From Hysterangium stoloniferum (lineage: Eukaryota; Basidiomycota; Agaricomycetes; Hysterangiales; Hysterangiaceae), in assembly GCA_015178975.1 (NCBI GenBank), contig WHVD01000002.1, positions 434,001 through 498,000 of the forward strand: a DNA stretch of 64,000 nt, read 5' to 3'. Every line of letters begins with the position of its first letter. The stretch's first letter is position 1. Position numbers and translations under genes: made by a program. Under the pieces are notes generated by a model. The model was given only the letters and a program-made list of their open reading frames with translations, made no database searches and was not told the DNA's origin. This document shows positions 34,035-45,907 of this stretch, piece by piece.

Positions 34035-34235
34035 ATTGAAAATAGTATGGGTTGACTTATTGTAAATGTACAATCTACAAGGGTTTTCCAAACTTGTAAT
34101 AGAAGTATTGTGTGTCAATCAATGTGTCAGTTAGTGAGTCACCATCTGACATGATAGGTTTGGTGATAGTTTAGGTGGACATGGGTAAAATGATGCATTA
34201 GCCTCAAAAAACATGTCCACAATATGCATTTTCGA
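34035..34235 (+). repeat. Dispersed repeat, copy 1
   Basis: The segment GGGTTGACTTATTGTAAAT .. GGTTTGGTGATAGTTTAGGT .. ATGTCCACAATATGCATTTT is repeated in inverse orientation at 56485-56690 with roughly 75-80% identity by eye. It contains no open frame worth calling; a MITE or LTR fragment is possible. Confidence 0.6.
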
Positions 34236-36132
34236 GGCTAAAACTGGGAGAGTGGTGGACCCTGGAGAGGTAGGTGTTTTATCACCATTTTTAACAGAAT
34301 TATGGTTTATTATGTCAAATTGGTCTGGATATAATGTCCTTCTCTTTGACATCTCAGGCTATAGTTTTATAGGGCTGCAGCAATTGATCCATATCGAAAG
34401 TGGGAATAGGAGAAGCTCTTATTGCAGTTTCATCTATCAACACGAATTGATCGATTGGGGTTGGTTAGTGAAATCATCCTTGATGATGGGCGACGTACGA
34501 CCGTGATGCTACCCAGCATTTTGACGGAAGAAACAGAACACGGCAATATCATCCACGTTATTGTTAACTATCCAGACGACCTTCAAAAGTCCAATGATGA
34601 AGCTTCTGGTTTCCCCCATTTCGCAACTGACAAATCTTCGACGGTTCATCACATTTGAATCCAACTATCAATGACAGCAATATAGATGTTTTCCGTCTAT
34701 GGTATCACGTCGAATTGTTGTATCGATTTACCAGCTGAATTAGTAGACGATTTTGCCTTTACAGTGCCAGGTCTTGGGCCCCTTGAGGCAGATATTTTGA
34801 TTTATCTTCATCCCCCTCCGAAGAGGTATGTGTTGAGTTTTGGGGATTCGGTAAGCTAGTTGCAAGGACTCGAACCATACGGGGGATATTAGTTAGCAGG
34901 TTACTAGGTATATAGGGTATAGAACTGATCCCCGCCCAGATATGGATACATATGGATACATGTATTATAGTCCTCATCCGTTACAACGAGTTAACCGGCA
35001 CCTTACTCAGACAAATGGAAGGTTATTCGGTTTAGGAACACCACCATGAAAACTTCAACAGTATGTGTCATACAATGTCAATCTTTCCATCTGATTTTCA
35101 AACCGACAATTACCTCTGAAAATTTTAATTGTCTGAGTTCCCTGGGTAATCTTTCCCACTTCACGCACCTCTATGGCGTGTTCAACTCGTTAGAACCGCC
35201 CCCTGCCCTCCTCGAAGCTATTGTTCGGTAGCTTGCTCTTATACCTGACCTTAAATCTATCTCGATGGATGTGGAAGATCTGAGAGGTATGGGAGATAGT
35301 TAAGGAAATTATACAGGATTTCGCTATATTACGGTATTTGAAGATGACGAGGTGCCGGATGAATGGGGTAATACATATTCGTTGATGTTCATTCTCTGGT
35401 GATTGCTTCTCCGGCTGTTGATTCTCCAGCGATCTAGTAGGACGTGGCACTCATAAGACGACCATATGATGCATGGAAAGGCAGTATATATATAGACGCC
35501 ATGTTCTCTGCAATACAAGCGTGCATACTTGGTTGGTTTAAAGAGCAAAGTTGACAATGGAATATTGAAAGCATCTGCCCTGAAATTATTGGTAAGGCCG
35601 TTGCCAGAGAGTAGTATTATCATGCCGGAAGCGAAATTCTTGTTGGCATAGGATGCGAGCAACAAAAGTTATTATTACTAAAGGTACTGTAAAGAACTCA
35701 CTAGCCGCTATCGGAACTTTCCTGGTATCTTTCCCAAGACGAGGGAGGGGCGTATTCGTCCAGGTTTGGGTGAGACTTGTTGTTTGATCTACGATCGCTT
35801 GTGTTGTGGCAGGCAATACTGTTGATAGTCAATTACAAGTCATCAGCCCAGGTCCTATATCTCATCATGGCCCTATACTTGTTCTACATATGTGGGCGTG
35901 GAACCATCAAGCTGGTCACGATGGCAATGCATGCGCTTACATCGCCATTCATTCCTTGAAAATGGAGACCAGCTCCCGGGCTTCCGGTATGAAGATAAAA
36001 TATATCTAAATGTATATAAAGTACAATGCAATATTTAAATACGACAACCCACCTGACCGAGATTAATCGTACAAAACCAACCACTCAGCAGTCACATAGG
36101 AATGGCTACAAATAACACATACAAGGGGTATC
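34236..36132. other. No recognisable gene
   Basis: Several frames of 60-113 residues, for example minus 35324-35665. None has a family motif or splice-supported extension. 35090-35230 (ENFNCLSSLGNLSHFTHLYG) faintly recalls an F-box LRR tail. Confidence 0.35.
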
Positions 36133-37033
36133 TTAGCTGGTGACTTCAACACCGCCAATCTTTACATGGATATTTATAGGAAACGGCGATAGGCCCTCGA
36201 ATGCGTTTGTAATTAACGGAACAGCAGCTCGGCCGCGTTCCGAAGAAGTGTGGGCAAGAATCTTACGAAGCGCATCTATCAAGGTAGATGATAGCGTGGT
36301 ATTTAATGCCTGACGTTCTAATTATACCATTAATAATTAATAGAATTCAGGACAAAATTACGATCTACCTCGATCAGTGTGTGGTTGACATAGGTCCATG
36401 TTGATGACCCTAACATAGAATTTGAGTAATCGTACTATTTAGGTGACTCTTTGAACGAACCATTCCTCCCATGGCACTTCCTCCTACAAAATAAAAAGGA
36501 GAGATGTAAAAGGTATGACCTTGATGCATGTATTATTCTGCCTCACCTCACCCTGACTAAAAATATGGGTTACGGTCCATTTCTTCTGTCGCTTCTCCGT
36601 CATATCAATAACAACCTTTATAATATGAACTATTATTTATAATATATTCATATATGTAGAGATTAATACACACCTGCGCTCGTTTATGCCTGCCTGCCTC
36701 TACTGCCCGCCAAAACGTGTTAACCTTGTCATCTACCATCTGTTCAATTTGTGCATCCTTAACAGCCGGCTAACTCGGAAAATTAGGTGTAAATAAATAG
36801 TGTATAAGGAATGTTAACAAACCAATGTAACATCGAGAACCTCTAATGTCTGTGGTTTAACTGTTCCCAATAGACGATGAAATAGAATTGCATGCAGTAA
36901 TCCTCGTAAGACTTCTTTAGTCATCTGGCGTTCCACGACCTGTGATGCTTCACATAAGACATGAAAGCATGAAAGCAGTTGAGCTTACAATGTCGATAAT
37001 AATCTCAGGGGCCTTGCTGCCATCGCGGTCCAT
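36133..37033 (-). CDS. ATG101: Autophagy protein ATG101
   Basis: Minus-strand exons 37033-36989, 36939-36823, 36769-36674, 36615-36574 and from 36483 onward. The translation begins MDRDGSKAPEIIIDI and continues VVERQMTKEVLRGLLHAILF, HRLLGTVKPQTLEVLDVTLP, VKDAQIEQMVDDKVNTFW, then EEVPWEEW. The last exon ends LSPFPINIHVKIGGVEVTS at a stop at 36133-36135. This is the HORMA-fold subunit of the Atg1/ULK1 complex that stabilises Atg13. Introns are 49, 53, 58 and 90 bp. The junction after EEVPWEEWF is unresolved: no canonical pair of sites between 36430 and 36380 keeps the frame into VINMDLCQPHTDRE, so a mutation or assembly error there is possible. Confidence 0.85.
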
Positions 37034-37289
37034 TCTAAGTTAGGAGGCCTAGGGGTGTCAGTGGGCGTTATTAATCTTGCTGTTTCGGGCTGCTGCTGTT
37101 TAGTCATAACAATAGATACCACTCACATAGTGACAAGTATACTCTCATGATGATCCGCATGATTGTTTTATTTAGTGACACAAAGGAAAGGGACGATTGT
37201 GCCGAGCGAGCACTGGTCCACAGTATATAAAACAAGGAATAAAACAAAGAACAAGACGATGAAAACGAGGACCTTCCCCATCTGATTTC
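37034..37289. promoter_or_regulatory. Divergent promoter region
   Basis: The 256 bp between the ATG101 start (minus) and the ATG at 37290 (plus) must carry both promoters. AGTATATAAAACAAGG (about 37213) is a TATA-like sequence for the + gene. Confidence 0.4.
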
Positions 37290-38261
37290 ATGAACATACT
37301 CTACCCTCCAGGAGCTTTTCTCCTTTGTACGCTGAATTCTCAAGCCACTCTTTCCCCATTGAAAGATAGTACAGCCACTGAAGTTGCAGAGAAGATTCAT
37401 CACAAAACGTGAGTCGCACACTCCCAAATAAAGATTCATATTTTTTACTATATAATCTCGTAGATATCTGGCACTTCTCATGGGGACAACTCACGGTCAT
37501 CATCATGATGGGATTGAACTTAAGTTGCAGCTGCGAATAGTTTCACGCAATCCACCAACAGCAAAGCCTTTTCCAGATTTGAACGAGCTCTCCTTCGTCG
37601 CTATCCATCCAGCAGTTCACCCTCTCGGTCGCAAGGCTGTCCACCCCAGTTCGCCACTTCCATGGGACAATTGCATGTTTTATTGTGATGACATACGCAC
37701 ATTTTCACCCGCCGCCCAAAATCGTGAGGTTATAACTGGCATAAGCGTGAGTGATGGTGACTATTGTTATTTGGAAGATGTCATCGATCAAGATCGGTCT
37801 GATCGAGAGAAGCAATGGAGGCCGACCTTTATCAGACAACCCTTCTCCGGAGTAACCTTTCCCTCATCCGAAATACAGGATAGCAGCGTGTCATCGAGTG
37901 CGGATCCTTCTAAAGATCATGAAGAAATCACTTCCTGTCGCTTCAATAAGCCAGAAGGGAAGCACCCGCACAATTCTAAGGAGGAAGCGATTTTGTTGCG
38001 TCGTCTGGAGTACATTGATGAGAAGCATGATTATATGATGGATATTTCATTCGATTTGACGTCATGCTGTGAGATAGGGGACTTAGCTGACCTATTGGGA
38101 GAGTGCAAATCTCTATCTGAGTACGCCGTTGACTTCACCCTAGTATCATGAAATTAGCTTACCCCTTGCTATGAAAACAGAATTGTGCAGAAATCGAAGG
38201 AACGCACTCAGACACGCTTGCAAGAGCTTTCAAACAGCAAGGAAGATACATCTATTGGTAG
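37290..38261 (+). CDS. Unknown protein, two or three exons
   Basis: Exon 1 is 37290-37408 and intron 37409-37463 (GTGAGT..CGTAG) joins HHKT to YLALLMGTTHGHHHD. Exon 2 can run to a stop at 38151 (268 residues). Alternatively a 38-bp intron at 38143-38180 adds a 27-codon exon, NCAEIEGTHSDTLARAFKQQ, ending at 38261. The first residues are mildly hydrophobic but not a clear signal peptide. A His-rich GTTHGHHHDG follows; the second half is acidic and serine-rich. I do not recognise a family. Confidence 0.55.
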
Positions 38262-38965
38262 ATTGTTAACTCGTACTGCGTAGATGGTCTTACTGACTTT
38301 CATAATTTTTCTAAGAGAAAGAGATCGGTCTTATGGATGGATGAAGAAACAACTGATTGACGCACACGCAACTTGGGCCATAGTATGAGGTCCGGAAAGA
38401 GGTCCAGCAAGGCAATATTCGGGCGGACATTTGCCATCCATGTGTTTGGGTTGTTAGAATTAAAGCGCAGGTATGCGTCAATACGTCGTGGACGCGAACA
38501 AAAAGCGTTAGTATTATTAAGCAGCTATACAGTAGTTACCTATCTATTTACATAAGAATGCAAGATTACTAACTAAACATATACTATATTTCAACATGGG
38601 TTATGTGAGGCCCTCAGAAAAAAGTATTATTGAGGACAATACTAGTTTAATGAAGAATTCTATTGCTCTCATTCAAGCTGCGATAAACACTGCTGTACTT
38701 TTCAATTTTTTTTAAAAAAACGACAAACACAAAAATCCCGCTTGGGAATGGAATCTCGACAGTATGAGGAACCTTGAATAGAATAATTTACCAGAGACAG
38801 TACTTTATATTCCTTTCTATTTTTACCATTTCCAAATATTAGTACACGAGTGGCCCAACTATTTGGAACAGCGTCTCTTTGAACCATAAATCCCACAAAT
38901 TAACCGTTACCAGTAGCAAGACTGAGTGACACCACCGCAGTTTTCTCCACCACCCACCTTGTTTC
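38262..38965. other. Intergenic, no gene recognised
   Basis: Short frames only. The 3' part is the upstream region of the F-box gene. Confidence 0.4.
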
Positions 38966-40542
38966 ATGGGGTCGATCTTGTCAAGTCCGATATTGAAAAG
39001 AGGTGACAACAACAGATTTGGATTCTTCGAGTCGGAATCTCCTGGTAGTATCTGTTCTCCTCGAGCTAGTGAGTGGCGTACGGTGCATTTACCTCTAAAC
39101 CCTGAATAAATCACCAAGTAGCCTGCAGCAGCGACCACATCAACGCACTCCCGGATGGAATATTGCGTCGGATATTCGCTCTACTCTTTGAGCCTTTTCC
39201 TTCAGTGGACTATACGACGTTGGATCTAGTCGTCATGCGCCCAGAGCTCCGGCTGTCTGACAACTACCTCGACCTGCATTACGGGCAACATATATTGACT
39301 TCGGTATGCTCACGATGGCGTTCTATCATGCATGATACACCTGCTGTGTGGAGTACCATTGTGCTTGAGAGGTTAAACCCATGGTATACCGATAGACTGA
39401 GCCAATGCCTCAAGTTCTCCGGCACACATCCTCTCGATGTGTATATCCGAATATACTTCGCCTATACGTCACTTGCTGACATGGTCCCCTATTTGTTATT
39501 GCTCAACAAAGAGCAACAGCGTATTCGTCTGATCGTGTCTCCCCATTTGTTCCAAGTTGAAGCACTGGCGCTATTTCCTATTGACGAAGATCGTTCATCT
39601 AAGTATATCTCTCTCAGAGTACTTCAGATACAGCGACTCGAAGCGGACTTGAATAGTTGCCCCATAGGTGACTTATATACTCCCAACCTCCGTTACCTGC
39701 ACCTACCTGAAAGCACTGCACTTGCATCCTTCGTTGCTGAGCTTCTGCCCATTCGATTTCTAGACGTCTGGCAAAACAACCCCCTAACGACAGCTTTATC
39801 GGTCTTCGGTTTTCTGCAACGTTGTCCCCAATTAGTATTCCTTCACTTGGGGATGGGGGAAGATTTTTCAAGCACGGCCTACATGGTGTCGCCCGAGACA
39901 AGAATCACCTTATCCCTATTACGCCACCTCGTATTCCAATCATACGGAGGTCCAAATTCTACGATTCTACTTCGTCTTTTAGATCTTCCCGCTCTAAGAG
40001 AACTCGAATTAGGCGATTTGGAGGGTCAGATATCCCCAGACCCTTTCTTCAAATGTGAATTACTCTGGCATCTCTTACCACAGATTTCTTCGACGCTTAT
40101 AGAATTGACTTTTCACCGAAGTTGTCTTGCAACTGGGGACCACGTCATTGAGCCGTTGCTCGCAGGACTGACCAATATGCGAACACTTTCATTCATTGGT
40201 TTGGAGATGAAACAGAGCTTCCTGGAACTCCTTATCCCTGTTACAGATGGTGCAGAACAAAGCTGCGCAATGCCGCATCTATACCATTTAAATTTGTTCG
40301 AGATAGACATTGAAGGGGATGCATTAATCAGGCTCATTAAATATCGTGCACCATCCGACGAGGAGCTAAAGCTTATTGAAGTCAACAAGGATGGTCAGGC
40401 TACAACATCGGGACTTCAGGTGAAAAGCTTGCGAAAAGTAATATTGTTGAGGTGTTGTGTCCTGGAAGATGCGACGTTCTCACAGTTGCTGTCGATTCAA
40501 AAGACTCATGAGACTATATTAAATGTTGTTACCAACTTCTAA
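38966..40542 (+). CDS. F-box protein with LRR-like C-terminal region
   Basis: Two exons: 38966-39068 and 39122-40542 (intron GTGAGT..CAAGTAG), 507 residues. The N-terminal F-box reads INALPDGILRRIFALLFEPF .. VCSRWRSIMHDTPAVWSTI, the usual basidiomycete arrangement, and joining the small first exon is what completes it. The remaining roughly 400 residues show irregular leucine-rich strands (LRYLHLPES, LRELELGDLEG, MRTLSFIGLEM, LYHLNLFEIDIEG). It would recruit a substrate to a Skp1-Cul1 ligase; the target is unknown. No lesions seen. Confidence 0.8.
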
Positions 40543-40984
40543 TTATGGTTCTCCTTCCTAAACGGCCAATATTATTAACTTCTGCTTAGGCTAGTGACCA
40601 TTCTGTGTCATTTTGTAAAATTCATTGAAACTTTATCTTATAATGAACCACTGGACAATAGTCCAATGGACACTCTTTCCAACTGCCCCAATCTCAAGTT
40701 TCATGCAATGCATATTAGAAAGGGTTGGAGTTAAAGGATGGCTTCAGAGGAATCCAACCAACCCAGTGAACGGAGGTTACCAATTATATCCGACAAGTAA
40801 GCGGAACCTTATTAACACGGTAGTTGCTTAGGTAAGATAACGGGTTCGTAGTCAACCTGGGTTGACTAACTTGTTGGAGAGGGTGGATTTGGCCTATTGG
40901 AAAATTTAAGCAGAGTTCGGGATTGCAGGTCCCCATTCTCACGGATGGACGTCATCGGAGCGTCAATCGGAGTGGGAAGTCTCC
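40543..40984. other. Intergenic
   Basis: No coding or RNA feature supported. A splice-like GGATTGCAG at about 40928 leaves open an upstream exon of the HNH gene. Confidence 0.35.
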
Positions 40985-40990
40985 GTGCAC

Positions 40991-42286
40991 ATGGATTCGT
41001 ACATCGTCTATTGTGAAGAAGAGACGTTTTCTCCCTCTGAAGCTCTTTTAAGTATTCCTGTGTCGGATGCCTCTCTATATTCGACGAAGCCTTTGAAATG
41101 GATCCGATATATAATGGCTGCCGTGGTTGGCTGTGAAGGCGAGTTGGCTACATATACCGAAGATGAAAACGATAACGAAGGACAAACCCGTCTCCCTCTC
41201 AATTTGGAGGATACGGCCCCTCAACATCGAAACTTGTGTTTTACTCCCCAAGGCCCTATCAGTTTTGTCGACGTCGACGGCTTAAACCATCTGAAGTCGT
41301 CACAATTCACTACACCAAGTCGAGCAGGGTTTAGAGATCACGTTGCGGAGAGGGATAGGAGCAGCGTTATTAATGGAGTAAGGGAAGAATTTTGCGATGC
41401 ATGTCATCTCATTCCTCATTCAAAGGGTAATCAGGTGCGCCAATCGTGTACTCACAGAATCTTTAAATATAATGACATGTAGTACATTCAAACTCTTTGC
41501 ATATGGAGAACTATCGCGGAGGATCCGGAAATCGAAAATATTGATGACATTCGAAATGGGATTCTCGTGACTCTCGACTTTCACCGTTTCTTCGGCCTGT
41601 CTCATTTGGCCGTCTTACGTGTGAGTTTATGGAGGTTCAGCTGTTGTCGAAATATTCATTGGCTGTAGACTCCCAATTTCGCTCTGAGTATGGATGAAGT
41701 CTTACCGAATCCAACATATCAAAACCCGTCCTTCCGCTTTACCCCACATTTCTTTGTACCCAATCCTTCCGACGCCGAATTAGCCTTCATAAATCCGTAC
41801 CGGCGAGATTTTCGCTACCCAGTGGATATGGTCGATGAATGGCCAAAAGACTGGCCACCGGCTTTTCTATGGGATTTCATCTACGGTGTCATTATCGTCA
41901 AGAAGTACGGAAATCAGAGTGCTGTCGACATTGCGGCCGTTGCATCGAAGACAAACCTTTATCCAGAAGGCATTCAAACAGCCACCGAGCGAGCAGAGAA
42001 AAACCTTGAGCGTAAAAAGCAGGAAAATAAACGGGGGAAAGAGGAGCAGGACAGCGGGAGGGACGAAAGAGCGGGTCGACGAGGAGGGGATCAGGACCAG
42101 CTCAGCTTCTCTGATGCAGCTGATGTAGTCTTCTGTCTGTGGATGAATTCTCTTCTGGGACGGTCTGGACAGGATGCACGGTCGAAAGGGATGGCAGAAC
42201 GCACAAGGCGCGAACAAGAAGAGTCCCGTATGACGTCAGAAAGAGTGGATAAATGGCGGAGTGAAGTTGTGGATTCAGCCGACTGA
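40991..42286 (+). CDS. HNH_2-type nuclease-domain protein
   Basis: Exons to 41434, 41483-41620 and 41669-42286, introns GTGCGC..TGTAG (48 bp) and GTGAGT..TGTAG (48 bp). The N-terminal part has KPLKWIRYI..VVGCEG, which precedes the nuclease domain in basidiomycete members. The HNH core is FRDHVAERD..CDACHLIPHSKG, then IDDIRNGILVTLDFHRFFG carrying the N and second H. The C-terminal tail is charged (EKNLERKKQENKRGKEEQD), probably a coiled coil. I start at the ATG 40991; the frame is open further up to about 40910. This family is expanded in Agaricomycetes and its role is not established. It appears intact. Confidence 0.75.
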
Positions 42287-42309
42287 ATGTTTTATAGGTG
42301 ATGGTAAGG

Positions 42310-42630
42310 AGCGCGTCGACCTTGAGGACGATGAGTGCCTCACAGTATCATCGCCATTCTATTTCTGGCTTGTCTTCACCATAGATAAGTGGTGCAGCGT
42401 CCTGAAGCCCGAGGAAACAGTCTATTGTGGCACTATCTACTACAGAGACCGAATACATTGCTGTTATTCGGGCGGCGAAAGAAGCACTTGGGATTCGAAT
42501 GTGTCTTGCCAAAATCGCCCGCATCCTCGTTTTAGTTTCGAAAAATGACACCTTCCATGTACGTAGGAAACATATCGATATTCGTTATCATTTTGTCCGT
42601 GACATTGCGCGTAAGGTTCTAACCGTTTAG
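42310..42630 (+). pseudogene. Ty1/copia RNase H fragment
   Basis: ALSTTETEYIAVIRAAKEAL, then KNDTFHVRRKHIDIRYHFVR, are the two hallmark blocks of copia RNase H (ALSTTEAEY; KHIDIRYHFIR). The preceding GYVFTL..W strand is present in a shifted frame. The catalytic glutamate after STT is kept, but nothing else of the element remains, so this is a 3' remnant with frameshifts. Confidence 0.75.
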
Positions 42631-43000
42631 TATATGTTTCCTTGCTGGAGGTCAAATAGACGGATACGGTTGGCTAAACAATATAACTAGCTATATAGGT
42701 TTATACACAGTATGTATACAGCTTTTGTGTAAAGCTATTATTTTTTCCTGTTATCGCCGTGCTTCCATTGCGGCACCTTTTTAGGCATCATGTCAAACAG
42801 GCGCTCCGTATGCATGCTTTGGTGAGTAGTGCCACTCTGAACCTATTTTTCTTCGGAGTTTGGCACATGTCGGAATTTATCATTCGGACTCCCTCCGAGT
42901 CTTCTTGCTGCTTCATTGCGGGTGATTCAATCTATTACTATCGATAATACGTACATGTTGACATTCGGACACATAGCAGGCTTTCTTAACCGTACACGGA
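42631..43000. other. No recognisable gene
   Basis: AT-rich DNA after the copia fragment; possibly the unrecognised 5' part of the next gene. Confidence 0.35.
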
Positions 43001-45512
43001 ATGAACGGTTTACTCGTCGACGGCTGCAAAGTCGGGCCTTCGGAGACCCTTGGAGCTCGCCATCCTATTGTGCCACTTACCAATGGTTCTGAAAACGAAA
43101 TTCAACAAGAAGCAGTTTCGACTCGAATATCCTCCCAAAGAGATACGAGCCGCCCTTCTTTCTACTCCGCTCCATGTCAAATCTAGGAAGTCCTTGCGCA
43201 TGAGCATGATTAGAACAGCGCAGGTGTATGCGTCTCGTGCGGGTGGTGCGGACAGACTTCCATCCACTCCCCGAAGAAGTAGCATCAAGGATAACATAGA
43301 CTGGGAGGCCCTCAGAACCCCGGTTCGAGTACCTAGTGCGAAGGATTCTACGGAAGAGATGGCTTTGCTTGACGGGACGGGCGATGACGCCACTGTTGTA
43401 GAGGAGGCGGACCTTATTATCCTTGAGCGTGTGAACGAGAAAACCAAGATGGTTAACTTGTATTCCATCATTCCATCATTATGTTCACCATTAACTCCCC
43501 GCCATAGCGCGTCAATGTCTCGCCATCAAAACAGAATGCTACAATCCTAACTCGCACTGTGGCGTTTTCGTTACCTACATCCACAGCCCCGCCGCCTAAA
43601 GCAATCCCAGTTCCTATATCAGCCTACCTAGTACAAGCTACAGTACCCCATACACTGCCACATAGGAGACAGTCTGTTCTATCACTGCGCCGTGCGGTCG
43701 TGCTGCGGTCGTACAACGTATATTTCTTGAAGGCCAAACCGTGGAAGAAAAGCAGCTCAACAGTAATCGCATAGCAGAAGAGGAGCATCAGGTAGGGAAT
43801 TTGCGTATTATACAATTTGACGTGATTTTAATAGCTTGGTAAGGCGATAAATGCACGTTGCAAGTCTGCGCTGAAAACGTCGACGACATTACCAATGCCC
43901 GGCCCTCTCAATAACGTCATCCCATCTCGTTGCCTAAGCGATACCTATACTCCAAGGGAAGACAAATATGAGGACCCCGAAACAATGTTGAAAAAAATGA
44001 AACAGAAAATGGACAGCGTCAGACAGAAGAGCGAAATTAGACGGATGCGTCTCAGTATTACAGGTTCTTAGAAGAAACCGGATTTCTCTTGGGGTCATCA
44101 GATAGTAGCCATGGTGAACAGGGTAGCAATTTCGATATAGAGGAAACCACCGACGATAAACTTAACTTGCCCAAAACCCCTGTTCGTGTCACTCCCGCGC
44201 ATATCTCCCACACTCCCCGTTTCGACGGTGTACGGGAAATGTTCCAACAACCTCGCCTGAATCCGGGAACGCCATCCTTTGCGGGTGTCAAGGAGATGTA
44301 TCAACACCCCACCATGCCTCTGAACACTCCATCTTTCTGCGGTATCAAGGAAATGTACAAAGCTGGTCCCAGCTCGATACCCGCTACGCCTCATATGAAC
44401 CTAGACGAGATATTTGATGATCGTGAGGTGAAATACGAGGGCAGTCGCTTAGACAAAAAGTCCGATCATTTGATGTCGTTAGATGAAGAAATGAAGGTCG
44501 GACAGTTCAAGCCTGCATGTTATTCAAGGTCTGGAACTGCCAGAAATTCTAAGAGGGCAATGACATCAAAGAGATTGGTCGATGTATCATCCAGCGTTTC
44601 TGCAGCTGAAATCGACAAAGTCGAACCTACTGCCTCTACCCGTCGTACTTCCAAACGATCTTCTAGAAAAAAACTGTGTTAGCGATTCAAGAAGAAGGAA
44701 GTGAAGATGTTGTTCAGCCCAAGGCCTCCAGAGTGATCAGAAGAAAGGCTCCCACGCAGCCTGAAGCAGCCCTTCCCGCTCCCAGAGGTTTAACTGTGCC
44801 CAAAACCACGAAAACCAGACGGCCGGTAAACATAGAAGAATCCAATGAGGAACTCGCCTCTGATTCACTATCTAAAAAGTCTATCAATGTTAGACGAAGC
44901 GCTAGATCCAAGAATCCAAATATGGCAGAAGCGGTATTTTGCTCTCTACTAAAAATTCGTTTTTTATTGCTCACTGAATTATCTTGACAGGAAACGGTAC
45001 CATGTCAAGTCGAGGAGCTTACTTTTCCAAAGACCCGCAGTGGGAGGGCTGTCAAGGCTCCTCGGCCAATCCTTGCCCAAGAAACAGTGTCGGCTTCTGC
45101 TAAGACGACACGACGTGTCAAGATGGGGATGCTCCCGGACGTGGAAGTCCCTGAAACCGACTCAATACCTACCAGAAAGAAGCGTGGCAAGAAGACAAAG
45201 GAAAGTGATCACGATGAAAATCAAGGTTTACCTGGGGACGTCGACGGTCCGCCAAGTGATGCCGAGAATATCCCTCTTGGAACCAGTAGAGGTTGCGCTC
45301 CTCGGCCGGCCACTAGAAATAATACTTTGGCTATCAAGGTCGTTGTCGAGAACGATAAGGAGAATGGCGATGAACCGTCTGCCACTCTGTTGGGAAAGAC
45401 ACCGGCACCTCAGGGACGTCGAACCACGGCGGGCGCTCCTGCCGTAGCATTGGATGCACCAGCTAAGAGAATGAGATCAAGAAAACGAATGATTGATCAT
45501 TTTATGATGTGA
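43001..45512 (+). CDS. Ki-67-like nuclear protein (FHA remnant plus repeats), frames interrupted
   Basis: The segment 43003-43110 reads NGLLVDGCKVGPSE..VPLTNGSENEI, FHA-like. One base out of frame it continues KKQFRLEYPPKEIRAALLST and DWEALRTPVRVPS. Three spaced motifs at about 44205-44365, FDGVREMFQQP, FAGVKEMYQHP and FCGIKEMYKAG, resemble the GFKELFQTP motif of Ki-67 repeats. The rest is Ser/Lys/Arg-rich and ends KRMRSRKRMIDHFMM. Clear intron 44934-44990 (phase 0); another at about 43796-43833. A seven-A run at 44666-44672 breaks the frame (one more A would join SSRKK to VLAIQEEGSED), and two further one-base jumps occur near 43105 and 43705. Either a recent pseudogene or assembly indels. 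A role at mitotic chromosome surfaces is inference from the resemblance. Confidence 0.5.
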
Positions 45513-45907
45513 CAGCCCTTTCGGTTATATTTGTAAACGATTGTAAACGTGACGTTCGTCAGAGTATCACTATAATATATATTCCCACACGTTATCTGTG
45601 CATCTCAAAGAACTTCATTGGAAAATCTCACTTGTCTTTACTATATAGGCTTGATTTTGCAACCCCAAGACTAAGATTTGGAGGCAAGACAAGATCGTTG
45701 CGTAAACTTTTGAGTAAAATAACTTTCGATTCGAGCTCCATATTTGGAACAACTCTTCCGGTGAGATTGCGAGTCGATGAACCTTAGCCTCCTGCCCTTA
45801 TTAGTATTTGATGGTCTCAAAAAATAATAAAATAGAAGGAATCTGAATTTCATGCAAGTTCTATCAACCGAGTATGATTGGGGGGGATATATTCCACCGA
45901 CAGTAGG
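45513..45907. other. Convergent 3' intergenic region
   Basis: Lies between the stop at 45512 (plus) and the stop at 45908 (minus). Short frames only; no terminator motif distinguished. Confidence 0.4.

Noticed and set aside
35324-35665. 113-residue minus frame as a gene
   Set aside because: No family motif, no start context and overlapping frames of equal length on the same strand.
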